Positions 7,387 through 12,638 of a stretch of 12,638 nt of DNA are shown piece by piece. The translations under genes were made by a program, and so were the position numbers. The stretch's first letter is position 1, and the number at the start of each line of letters is the position of its first letter. Source of the DNA: CAYTID01 sp964437735 (GTDB lineage: Bacteria > Bacteroidota > Ignavibacteria > UBA10030 > BY39); assembly GCA_964437735.1 (NCBI GenBank), contig CAYTID010000066.1, forward strand, positions 1 to 12,638. The letters run 5' to 3'. The notes under the pieces are model-generated. The model saw only the letters and a program-made list of their open reading frames with translations. It was not told the DNA's origin and made no database searches.

Positions 7387-7414
7387 AATATAAATCGTTA
7401 ATATTAACATACAA
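7387..7414 (-). promoter_or_regulatory. Candidate promoter with spacer palindrome for the peptidase/propeller genes
   Basis: On the minus strand TTGTAT (7409-7414) and TATATT (7387-7392) are 16 bases apart, resembling sigma-70 -35 and -10 boxes. A perfect 12-bp palindrome, GTTAATATTAAC (7397-7408), fills most of the spacer, a common place for an operator. Such matches arise by chance in AT-rich DNA, and the leader would be about 125 bases. Confidence 0.3.
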
Positions 7415-7506
7415 TAAAACAATTATTTTTTGAATATTAAAACTTACAATTTGTATTTTTAAAATAAGACTTTACTATTTATACAAAAAAATATTAACTA
7501 AACCCC

Positions 7507-7556
7507 AAATATATCGTGTAATTCATCTACAGAAATGTAGCACCCTCGATATATTT
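7507..7556 (+). other. Long inverted repeat with GAAA-tetraloop hairpin
   Basis: Perfect 10-bp arms (aaatatatcg 7507-7516, cgatatattt 7547-7556) enclose a 30-base interior. Inside is a second hairpin, ctaca-GAAA-tgtag (7527-7540), with a GNRA tetraloop on the plus strand. A T run follows about 10 bases later. It could be a structured plus-strand RNA element. The outer arms are AT-rich, so chance cannot be excluded. Confidence 0.35.
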
Positions 7557-7657
7557 AACCGAACAATTTTTTTACAGGAACATTAACGTATGATTTTTTA
7601 ACTACAACTAGTATCAATTTATGTTAAATAAAAATATTTTGAAAGTCAAGTAAAAAA

Positions 7658-7677
7658 TTATTAGAAAATTCTAATAA
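7658..7677. promoter_or_regulatory. 20-bp palindrome, possible operator
   Basis: Perfect 9-bp arms, ttattagaa and ttctaataa, flank a central aa. It lies 30 bases before the orphan plus-strand frame and just beyond the terminator of the thiol cluster. It is AT-only except for one G-C pair per arm, so support is weak. Confidence 0.2.
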
Positions 7678-7706
7678 GTATTAAAGCCACTTAAAACCGT
7701 TAAAAT

Positions 7707-7910
7707 TTGAACAAAAAGAGCCACATCTCTGAGGCTCCTCATTCAATTAATCCTCGTCCTGGCAATGAACAAGCAACTTGCTATTTTTTGGATATCCTCA
7801 TTGAGTTACATAAAACTCGTGAACCTTATTATGAGAGCGCCTACATTGTCGTATTCACTGATAATAAACGGGTCGGTAACACGGTTGATGAGATTGTGAA
7901 AAAAAATTAA
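7707..7910 (+). other. Orphan plus-strand ORF, probably a gene remnant
   Basis: A 67-codon frame opens at a TTG and ends at TAA. It is the only plausible coding frame on the plus strand. The translation looks protein-like (ILIELHKTREPYYESAYIVV, then FTDNKRVGNTVDEIVKKN), and the stretch is visibly richer in G and C than the spacer before it. It contains no ATG, has no ribosome binding site before the TTG, and its start overlaps a minus-strand terminator. I recognise no family. It reads best as the tail of a lost gene, possibly acquired from elsewhere, or as chance. Confidence 0.3.
7713..7737 (-). terminator. Terminator after the thiol/DUF302 cluster
   Basis: On the minus strand GAGCC and GGCTC form a 5-bp GC-rich stem around a 10-nt loop, directly followed by five Ts (7713-7717). 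It lies about 200 bases beyond the DUF302 stop codon, with no minus-strand gene in between. Confidence 0.5.
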
Positions 7911-7931
7911 ACCGCTCGTAGAACTTTAATA

Positions 7932-8315
7932 TTATAAATTACCGAGTACTCTCTCTACTTTTGCTTTTAATTCGTCCGAGAGCTTTTGCAAGGATTCGTT
8001 ATTAAAAAAAGATTTCATGATTGCCGGATTAAATATCGACACCTCTGTTGTTTTTCCTTTTTCCTGAACCACAACATTGCAGGGGAGAAGAATTCCAACC
8101 CTGTCATCTATTTCAAGTGCCTTATGCGCGGCAGGCGGGTTACATGCGCCTAATATTGTATATCTTCTGAAATCGACATCCAGTTTTTCTTTCATAGTTG
8201 CGCGTACATCGATTGTGGTTAAGATGCCGAATCCCTCTTTTTTTAATTCTTCGGTTACCTTCTCGATTGTTTCATCAAAAGGAATATTTAATGTTTTGGT
8301 TAAACCAATTTCCAT
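7932..8315 (-). CDS. DUF302 family protein
   Basis: The 127-residue product matches DUF302 in length and signature. It has an N-terminal strand (GLTKTLNIPFDETIEKV), then EEGF-like GFGILTTIDV, the hallmark YTILGACNPPAAHKAL, and LLPCNVVV. The two conserved cysteines lie in these last motifs. AAAGGAG stands 7 bases before the ATG. DUF302 has no settled biochemical function but is common next to thioredoxin, rhodanese and other sulfur-handling genes, which fits here. A 114-base spacer separates it from the upstream DUF6132 gene, so it could have its own promoter. It is the last gene before the terminator at 7713-7737. Confidence 0.92.
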   Translation of the reverse strand: MEIGLTKTLNIPFDETIEKVTEELKKEGFGILTTIDVRATMKEKLDVDFRRYTILGACNPPAAHKALEIDDRVGILLPCNVVVQEKGKTTEVSIFNPAIMKSFFNNESLQKLSDELKAKVERVLGNL

Positions 8316-8429
8316 ATTTATTCTCCTTTCAAAAATTGTAAAATATTATCTGTGGTTTGAATGCCAAAATTTGTGATTTAGATTTTAAAACGACATATAA
8401 TTGAAAAAAAGTAATTGTAGCAATAATGC

Positions 8430-8654
8430 TCATTTATCATTTTGACTAGCATGGGCACGTTTTTTACGGGGAATTAAAAGCGCTCCGATTATAGTTCCAT
8501 AAATTGTACTAATCCATGGATTACTTGTGATGAGACAAGCTCCTGAGTAGCAACCGATATAATGATAATATGCAAAACCTCCCAATGCACCAATTAGCGG
8601 AAAAATAAACCAGAATATACGGTTTCGAGTATTTTTAAATTTAAAAAGATTCAC
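8430..8654 (-). CDS. DUF6132 family small membrane protein
   Basis: The 74-residue protein has two membrane segments, one around FWFIFPLIGALGGFAYYHYI and one around STIYGTIIGALLI. Between them lies the GCYSGACLITSNPW motif characteristic of DUF6132, including two cysteines four residues apart. The family is best known from Bacteroidota and its function is unknown. The start is GTG, one base after the FmdB stop codon (TAA-A-GTG), so translation is probably coupled to that gene. The position inside a thiol/sulfur cluster and the cysteine pair at a membrane face suggest a sulfur- or redox-related role; that part is inference. Confidence 0.85.
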   Translation of the reverse strand: MNLFKFKNTRNRIFWFIFPLIGALGGFAYYHYIGCYSGACLITSNPWISTIYGTIIGALLIPRKKRAHASQNDK

Positions 8655-8655
8655 T

Positions 8656-8892
8656 TTATAAACCGCACATTCCGCCTGAACAAGTCGGGGCTACATTATC
8701 ACTGCATGAATCGCAATCCTGACTTGCGCCGGAACTACTTGTGCTGATGCTTATCATAGGGGCAGAGATTAATTTTACATATTCATTTGAACCGCAGGCG
8801 GGACACACGATATTTTCAATTATCTCTTTACTGCGATGATATATGTCGTAATGTTTTTTACATGATGAACATCTGTAATCGTAAATAGGCAT
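8656..8892 (-). CDS. FmdB-type zinc ribbon protein
   Basis: The 78-residue protein opens with MPIYDYRCSSC and has CxxC pairs at 8/11 and 30/33, the zinc ribbon of the FmdB / putative regulatory protein family. The C-terminal tail is serine- and cysteine-rich (CDSCSDNVAPTCSGGMCGL), adding four cysteines, typical of longer family members. The molecular function of the family is unproven; a regulatory or metal-binding role is usually assumed. AAGGAGA lies about 10 bases before the ATG. It sits in the thiol cluster, followed one base later by DUF6132. Confidence 0.9.
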   Translation of the reverse strand: MPIYDYRCSSCKKHYDIYHRSKEIIENIVCPACGSNEYVKLISAPMISISTSSSGASQDCDSCSDNVAPTCSGGMCGL

Positions 8893-8914
8893 ATTTAATA
8901 ATTCTCCTTGAATG

Positions 8915-9055
8915 TTAATTTTTGGGTATCAAAATATTGGTTACTTCCGAGGTAAACCTATCAATGGTGTCGACATCGAATCATTTGTCACGTGCAGCGG
9001 CTTCGAGTAAAATTCGTAATAAGTCTTCAATAGTAATATTTTTATTTATATTATT
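8915..9055 (-). pseudogene. Short broken reading frame with internal TGA between OsmC and FmdB genes
   Basis: One frame of 46 codons fills the spacer between the OsmC-family and FmdB genes, with a single internal TGA at 8981-8983 and a final TAA at 8915-8917. Both halves look like protein in the same phase: ITIEDLLRILLEAAARDK before the TGA and FDVDTIDRFTSEVTNILIPK after it. There is no ATG, GTG or TTG in frame before the TGA. I recognise no family. The likeliest reading is a relic of a small gene lost from the operon. Chance is possible given the short length. Confidence 0.35.
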
Positions 9056-9465
9056 TTATATGAATGTGTTATATCAACCGCTTTTCTAAGCATAGCTGTA
9101 ACAGAGCAATATTTTGTCAGCGATAATTCAATTGCTCTCTCAACATCATCAGGATTTATTCCTTTTCCCTCAATTACATATTCGACATTTATTTTTGTAT
9201 AAACCTGAGGATGCTCCTCGGAAGTTTCAGCTTCAATGTTCATGTAAAAATTTGTATATGGAACTCTCTTTTTTGAGAGTATCGATGCCACGTCACTACC
9301 CGTACACCCGCCGAGTCCCAATAAAATTAATTCTTTTGGTCGTGTTCCTGCATCCGCCCCTCCGAAATTTTCCGGACCGTCCATCGAAATCCAGTGATTG
9401 GAATCGCTTTTTCCCATGAAGGTTACGCCGCTTATGTGTTTGACTAATGCTTTTTTTATAGCCAT
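9046..9465 (-). CDS. OsmC/Ohr-family thiol-dependent protein
   Basis: The family comprises small dimeric cytoplasmic proteins that reduce organic hydroperoxides or handle persulfides with two cysteines. From the ATG at 9465 the product has 139 residues. It shows a beta-rich N-terminus, then RPKELILLGLGGCTGSDV with C54, and a second cysteine, C120, in KYCSV, at the expected positions. I prefer this start because AAGGAAA lies just upstream; the ATG at 9492 would overlap the ccdA stop and has no good site. It begins 13 bases after ccdA. The subgroup resembles YhfA-like OsmC proteins more than classical Ohr. The neighbours suggest its reducing power comes from the thioredoxin system; that is inference. 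Confidence 0.9.
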   Translation of the reverse strand: MAIKKALVKHISGVTFMGKSDSNHWISMDGPENFGGADAGTRPKELILLGLGGCTGSDVASILSKKRVPYTNFYMNIEAETSEEHPQVYTKINVEYVIEGKGINPDDVERAIELSLTKYCSVTAMLRKAVDITHSYKII

Positions 9466-9478
9466 TGTTTTCCTTTCA

Positions 9479-10213
9479 TTAACCAAGTTCATTTAAAAAC
9501 GGGAGCCATTTTGAAAAATAGCTTGCCAGAACTGCCAAAGAACCGGTGAACATCAAAATACCGACACCGATTAATAAAATACCGCTTACAATTTCGACGA
9601 CTTTAAAATGTTTTTTAACTTTATTAAAAACTGAAAAGAATCCGTTTAAACTTACTGCCGCTAATAGAAATGGTATCCCCAGACCTAATGAATAAACAGT
9701 TAGTAAACCGATTCCCTGATACACAGTTTCTTGTTGAGCGGCAACCGCCAGTATGCCTGCCAAAATAGGTCCTATACATGGAGTCCACCCGAATGCAAAT
9801 GCTAGACCTACAACGAATGATCCGATAACCCCGAAAGATTTTTTATTTTGATGAAATCTTTTTTCATAATTAAGAAATTTAAATTTAAAAATCCCCATCA
9901 TGTGAATACCAAGAAGAATCAGGAGTACTCCTGCGATTTTTCCGGCGATCTCAAGATTATCAAGTAAAAAAGTACCGACGAAAGTTGCCGAAGCTCCCAA
10001 TGCTACAAATACTGTGGTAAAACCGAAAACAAAAAATAGTGAGTTGAGAAATACTTTTTTCAGAATTTCTTTCTTGTTTTCGTTATTCTGCATTTGATCG
10101 AGTGATAAACCCGAAATAAATGAAAGATATCCGGGAATGATTGGTAAAACGCAAGGCGATACAAACGATAGTAAGCCAAAAAGAAATGCTGTAAATATTC
10201 CGACTGATTCCAT
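9479..10213 (-). CDS. ccdA: CcdA-type transmembrane thiol-disulfide transporter
   Basis: CcdA carries electrons from cytoplasmic thioredoxin across the inner membrane to exported thioredoxin-like proteins. The 244-residue product is the single-module DsbD-beta/CcdA type with about six membrane segments. The two redox cysteines sit in the diagnostic motifs SPCVLP (C21) and GWTPCIGP (C146), in symmetrical halves of the protein. The ATG lies 11 bases after the tlpA-like stop, with no strong ribosome binding site, so coupled translation is likely. Its neighbours are exactly the expected partners: a cytoplasmic thioredoxin two genes upstream as donor and the exported TlpA/ResA-like protein directly upstream as acceptor. 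Downstream use could be cytochrome c maturation or repair of periplasmic thiols. Confidence 0.93.
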   Translation of the reverse strand: MESVGIFTAFLFGLLSFVSPCVLPIIPGYLSFISGLSLDQMQNNENKKEILKKVFLNSLFFVFGFTTVFVALGASATFVGTFLLDNLEIAGKIAGVLLILLGIHMMGIFKFKFLNYEKRFHQNKKSFGVIGSFVVGLAFAFGWTPCIGPILAGILAVAAQQETVYQGIGLLTVYSLGLGIPFLLAAVSLNGFFSVFNKVKKHFKVVEIVSGILLIGVGILMFTGSLAVLASYFSKWLPFLNELG

Positions 10214-10224
10214 ATAGTTGTGGT

Positions 10225-10716
10225 TTATTTAATATTTAATTGTGCTTTGATATCTTTTTCAAATACATTTTTGGGTCTGTAACCAACGTACTGCTGTTTA
10301 ATGATTCCATCCTTTCCGATCAAGAAAGAGGTAGGTATACCGCGAATCCCGCCGTACAATTTTTGGGTTTCTTGTGTACCCATAACTATCGGATAATTTA
10401 TTTTATTCTCCTTTGAATATTTTACTACACTTTCATAATCATCCAACGCAACACCTATAAATGTAAAATCATGTTTTTCGTAAATTTTCTGCATATCGAT
10501 AAAATCCGGTATTTCTTTACGGCAGGGTCCACACCAGGTAGCCCAAAAATTCAAAAAAACAACTTTGCCTTTATAATCAGATAATTTTAAAACTTTACCA
10601 TTTATATCTTTTAACTCAAACTGAGGAGCTTTCTTATCGTTCGATACTGCACTACCAGTTAAAAATAATAGAGAAAACAAAATTGTTAATGTTAACTTAA
10701 ATACTGATAATTTCAT
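10225..10716 (-). CDS. TlpA/ResA-like exported thiol-disulfide oxidoreductase
   Basis: The 163-residue product has a signal peptide or N-terminal anchor (residues 1-25, hydrophobic LTLTILFSLLFLTGSAVS) followed by a thioredoxin fold of the AhpC/TSA-like TlpA type. The active site is WCGPC (C62, C65) in FLNFWATWCGPCRKEIP, and the cis-proline loop is GIPTS with P128. Such proteins reduce periplasmic disulfides, often apocytochrome c or metal-site cysteines, using electrons from CcdA, whose gene follows 11 bases later. AGAAGGA stands about 8 bases before the ATG. I leave the gene symbol blank, because resA and tlpA cannot be separated from sequence alone. Confidence 0.92.
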   Translation of the reverse strand: MKLSVFKLTLTILFSLLFLTGSAVSNDKKAPQFELKDINGKVLKLSDYKGKVVFLNFWATWCGPCRKEIPDFIDMQKIYEKHDFTFIGVALDDYESVVKYSKENKINYPIVMGTQETQKLYGGIRGIPTSFLIGKDGIIKQQYVGYRPKNVFEKDIKAQLNIK

Positions 10717-10748
10717 TTGTTAATCCTTCTTTTTTGCAATGATTTTTT

Positions 10749-10817
10749 TTAATTCATTCCTGTAGCTTTAAACACTTCATCTATATCAGATCGTTCCGTA
10801 TAAGTGTATATAATCAT
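10749..10817 (-). other. Possible tiny ORF between trxA and the tlpA-like gene
   Basis: A 22-codon frame runs from ATG 10817 to TAA 10749, and stays open a further 12 codons upstream without a start. The translation, MIIYTYTERSDIDEVFKATG and two more residues, has a protein-like composition. There is no ribosome binding site before the ATG. It may be the tail of a gene lost from the operon, or chance. No family recognised. Confidence 0.2.
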
Positions 10818-10852
10818 TTTAATATCGCAAATATTCTGAACAATTGCACTAA

Positions 10853-11203
10853 TTAGTTAACTCCCGCAGAGGATTTATTCATATGCTCATCTAATTTTTT
10901 AGTGAGAATATGTTTTGGAACTGCTCCTACAACCCCGTCAACCAGTTCGCCGTTCTTGAAAATTCCAATTGTAGGTATGCTCATGATACCATAAGTCGAA
11001 GCACTTTTTGAATTTTCATCTGTGTTAAGTTTACCGATTTTAAATTTTCCTGAATATTCAGTTGCAAGTTCTTCGATAACAGGAGCTATCATTCGGCATG
11101 GACCGCACCATGGCGCCCAAAAATCGACTAATACCGGCATTTCTGATTCAATTACTTCCTTTTGAAAATTCTGATCGGTTAGGGTTACTAAATTTTTATT
11201 CAT
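10853..11203 (-). CDS. trxA: Thioredoxin
   Basis: Cytoplasmic thioredoxin reduces protein disulfides and would supply electrons to CcdA and probably to the OsmC-family protein nearby. From the ATG at 11203 the product has 116 residues, normal for the family. It carries the canonical active site FWAPWCGPCRMIAP (C33, C36) and the cis-proline loop IPTIGIF (P77). AAGGAAA lies 7 bases before this ATG. An earlier TTG or ATG in frame would add a lysine-rich extension that overlaps the frame of the upstream DUF2892 fragment and is not credible. The last residues (KSSAGVN) are an unremarkable tail. About 135 bases separate it from the tlpA-like gene. Confidence 0.94.
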   Translation of the reverse strand: MNKNLVTLTDQNFQKEVIESEMPVLVDFWAPWCGPCRMIAPVIEELATEYSGKFKIGKLNTDENSKSASTYGIMSIPTIGIFKNGELVDGVVGAVPKHILTKKLDEHMNKSSAGVN

Positions 11204-11216
11204 GATTATTTCCTTT

Positions 11217-11341
11217 TTAATTTTTTTTATTAATTTTCTTTGTTGTAATTTTACACGGGGCATAAAGAGGACAAAAACCGACAAATGCAGTTAATATCGG
11301 TATTAAACCTAAAAGTCCCCATTTCCCATATTTATTTTCAT
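11217..11341 (-). pseudogene. DUF2892-type small membrane protein, frameshifted at an A run
   Basis: The minus strand encodes KYGKWGLLGLIPILTAFVGF, then CPLYAPCKITTKK and a TAA 13 bases before trxA. The TAFVGFCPLYAP core is the hallmark of DUF2892 (YgaP-type) membrane proteins, which accompany rhodaneses and thioredoxins in sulfur-handling operons. The ATG at 11341 has a good AAGGAAA site but lies in another frame and stops after 10 codons. One extra A in the four-A run at 11335-11338 links it to the conserved frame, giving 41 residues. Usual members have 60-70 residues and two membrane segments, so this one is short even when repaired. Either a sequencing error or a mutation explains it. Confidence 0.7.
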
Positions 11342-11410
11342 TTTTATTTCCTTAATTTATAATTGATTTCTGATTTCAATATATTAGATGAGATAAATCG
11401 GAAAAGGATT

Positions 11411-11428
11411 CAAAGATATTGAATATCT
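11411..11428 (-). promoter_or_regulatory. Candidate operator/promoter of the thiol cluster
   Basis: A perfect 15-bp palindrome, agatatt-g-aatatct (11414-11428), lies about 70 bases before the first gene of the cluster. On the minus strand its right arm runs into TATCTTTG (11411-11418), which fits the Bacteroidota -7 consensus TAnnTTTG. I see no clear -33 TTTG. A repressor on the palindrome would cover this box; ArsR-family regulators often control such sulfur-responsive operons, but no regulator gene is in the window. Confidence 0.4.
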
Positions 11429-11448
11429 CTTTATATATGTGTAATAAT

Positions 11449-11572
11449 TATTCCACCGGGGGGATTAGGATTTTGTTGAACCGGCACGCAGTAGACGTGA
11501 AAAAGCCCTAACCGTATGACTAGGGCTTTTCTAGTATCGTTACTTAAACAGGATTCATCCGCTGGCAGGTTA
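11449..11572 (-). repeat. 3' flanking repeat, copy 2
   Basis: Counterpart of 75-198: stop codon, short 3' region, terminator, and a segment past the terminator with TTCAACA ... CCTAATCC ... GTGGAAT on the minus strand. It differs by small insertions, such as extra Cs before GGTGG. Boundaries are approximate. Confidence 0.55.
11500..11530 (-). terminator. Rho-independent terminator after the BNR/T9SS gene
   Basis: A perfect inverted repeat (aaaagcccta 11501-11510, tagggctttt 11521-11530) lies about 40 bases after the stop codon. It shares the plus-strand left arm and loop sequence GCCCTAACCGTA with the terminator at 126-157, and it separates this gene from the thiol cluster. Confidence 0.85.
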
Positions 11573-12638
11573 GCGAAGCAACAACATTTTTTTCACATCT
11601 GTAAAACTGCCTGCGTTTAGTCTATACACATAAACTCCGCTCGGCATGTTTGACGCATCCCAGGTAATGTTATGATATCCGGCTTCTTTACTTTCATCAA
11701 TCAATGTTGCTACCTCTCTTCCCAAAATGTCATATACTTTTAACGATACAAAACTGTTCATTCCTGCCCGTCCGTCAGGCGGGGGTAACTGGTAATTAAT
11801 CATTGTTTCAGGATTAAATGGATTAGGATAATTTTGTTGAAGTTGGTAAATATTAATTAAATTATTTTCTTCATTTACACTTGAAGGGATTTGGAGCACA
11901 TATAATCCGTAACTGTTGGTTGCTATATATAAATTACTACCATCTATTTTTAGATCATGCGCAAATGCCCTGGATATATTCTCTGAAAATATAATTTCCC
12001 AGTTATTCCCGTTATTAGTTGAACGTATAACTCCATTTGCAGCACCAGAATAGATAAAATCATTTGCATCAATATAGATACTATTAGTTATACCATAATA
12101 TTTTTGTATCCAATTTGAATACGGAAAAGTATTCATATAAATTCCAGGTGATTGATTTCCCTGCCTGTTAAGAAAAAACATTTCTCCATTAGAGCTTATG
12201 TTAAAACCGTTTTTTCTACTCACGTAAGAAGGTGTCCCAATTTCAAAAAATGATTGTCCCAGGTTATCAGTATAAAATATTTTAGTTTGAAAATTAATAA
12301 ACCCATGAGTAAAAATTTTATTGTCATAAAATAATATTGAACTGGCCCAAGGATCAGAAGCGATACCTTTTGTTTCCCAAGACAAACCTGCATTAATACT
12401 TATTCTTAAATTCGGATATGCTGCGTCTACCAATATCGAATCAGTAATAGCTTTGAAATTGTATCTTTCAGTTACATCATTTGAAATAAACTCCCAACTA
12501 TCACCATTATTTTTTGACCGATGAATTCCTTTTTCATATGTAGCTGCATAAAGATCACCTGAAGGTGATACACTTACTGCTTCTACTTCTCTTAATCCTT
12601 TATTTTCCCATATTCCGGTTGTTCTATTGTATCTTTGC
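11570..12638 (-). CDS. Secreted protein with BNR/Asp-box-like repeats and T9SS type A sorting domain (5' end outside window)
   Basis: The frame is open without a stop to the window edge (first full codon at 12637), so at least 355 residues are present and the start is missing; the TTG at 12433 is internal. Asp-box-like motifs recur as SKNNGDSWEF, SINAGLSWET and STNNGNNWEI, which mark BNR/sortilin-type beta-propeller blades. Such propellers occur in glycosidases and in many secreted adhesion or binding proteins; I see no catalytic site. The C-terminus (about 90 residues) is a T9SS type A sorting domain with YPNPFNP and VYDILGREVATL, ending LLLR. It is close to that of the gene ending at 196, including the same palindrome-encoded PPPDGRAG insert. 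Stop codon and terminator follow in the shared 3' arrangement. Confidence 0.88.
   Translation of the reverse strand, partial: QRYNRTTGIWENKGLREVEAVSVSPSGDLYAATYEKGIHRSKNNGDSWEFISNDVTERYNFKAITDSILVDAAYPNLRISINAGLSWETKGIASDPWASSILFYDNKIFTHGFINFQTKIFYTDNLGQSFFEIGTPSYVSRKNGFNISSNGEMFFLNRQGNQSPGIYMNTFPYSNWIQKYYGITNSIYIDANDFIYSGAANGVIRSTNNGNNWEIIFSENISRAFAHDLKIDGSNLYIATNSYGLYVLQIPSSVNEENNLINIYQLQQNYPNPFNPETMINYQLPPPDGRAGMNSFVSLKVYDILGREVATLIDESKEAGYHNITWDASNMPSGVYVYRLNAGSFTDVKKMLLLR
11760..11785. repeat. 26-bp GC-rich palindromic insert in sorting domain, copy 2
   Basis: Identical over 26 bases to 386-411 and in the same frame and place of the sorting domain, although flanking codons differ clearly between the two genes. 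It encodes PPPDGRAG. Confidence 0.7.

Larger units (their letters stand above)
7254..7706. other. AT-rich intergenic region
   Basis: About 450 bases very rich in A and T, without a convincing gene on either strand. It contains a candidate minus-strand promoter (7387-7414), a long inverted repeat with an inner GAAA-capped hairpin (7507-7556), and a 9-bp-arm palindrome (7658-7677). It separates the thiol cluster from the peptidase cluster. Confidence 0.7.

Noticed and set aside
8137..8150. GC-rich ggcaggcggg inside DUF302 resembling the sorting-domain palindrome.
   Set aside because: It encodes the conserved CNPPAAHKA motif and lacks the rest of the 26-bp block, so it is ordinary coding sequence.
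8077..8376. Plus-strand 99-codon frame opposite DUF302.
   Set aside because: DUF302 motifs on the minus strand are unambiguous; the plus frame is its antisense shadow.
8320..8429. Possible separate promoter before DUF302 (TTGGCA with a TATTTT-like box).
   Set aside because: The match is weak and expected by chance in this AT-rich spacer; cotranscription from upstream cannot be excluded either.
11203..11284. Extended thioredoxin start adding 27 residues (MSVFVLFMPRV...).
   Set aside because: The extension overlaps the conserved DUF2892-type frame and has no ribosome binding site, whereas the ATG at 11203 has one at ideal distance.
1..12638. CRISPR arrays, tRNA or rRNA genes, insertion sequences.
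   Set aside because: I found no regularly spaced repeats, no tRNA-like cloverleaf and no transposase motifs by eye on either strand.

Overview
The window looks like draft sequence from the Ignavibacteria / Chlorobi-Bacteroidota side of the tree. It is AT-rich, and two large secreted proteins end in a type IX secretion (T9SS) type A sorting domain with the 'PNPFNP ... KVYDxLGREVATL ... MPSGVYxYRLNAG' signature typical of that group. A third element, DUF6132, is also mostly known from it. A 27-N scaffold gap and apparent single-A deletions point to draft or metagenome-derived sequence. Every confident gene reads on the minus strand, so the description below runs from high to low coordinates.

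Right edge (11570-12638): the 3' part of a secreted protein with BNR/Asp-box-like repeats and a T9SS sorting domain, followed by a hairpin terminator (11500-11530).

Thiol/sulfur redox cluster (11341 down to 7932): a frameshifted DUF2892 membrane peptide, thioredoxin, a TlpA/ResA-like exported thioredoxin, CcdA, an OsmC-family thiol protein, an FmdB zinc ribbon, DUF6132 and DUF302. Spacing is mostly tight and the ribosome binding sites are good. CcdA would pass electrons from cytoplasmic thioredoxin to the exported TlpA-like protein, while OsmC, DUF2892 and DUF302 suggest (per)sulfide or peroxide stress. A 15-bp palindrome lies upstream at 11414-11428. The spacers hold fragments that look coding but lack proper starts or carry stops. 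A terminator ends the cluster at 7713-7737.

AT-rich spacer (about 7254-7931): no confident gene. It holds a candidate promoter for the genes to its left, a hairpin with a GAAA tetraloop, and an orphan plus-strand reading frame.

Peptidase/propeller cluster (7253 down to 3410): two tandem [MepA-like murein endopeptidase, exported beta-propeller] pairs. The first peptidase is a multidomain probable lipoprotein. The second is truncated at its N-terminus and has no export signal, yet keeps every predicted zinc and catalytic residue. A 266-bp block of the two peptidase genes is about 90% identical, while the propellers have diverged strongly.

Left part (3260 down to 196): one large NHL-propeller / T9SS protein gene, split by an apparent one-base deletion near 2182 and interrupted by the N gap. 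It ends in a terminator at 126-157. Its 3' end, terminator and about 50 bases beyond resemble the 3' end of the gene at the right edge. In both genes the sorting domain contains the same 26-bp GC-rich palindromic insert. Positions 1-74 hold nothing I can support.
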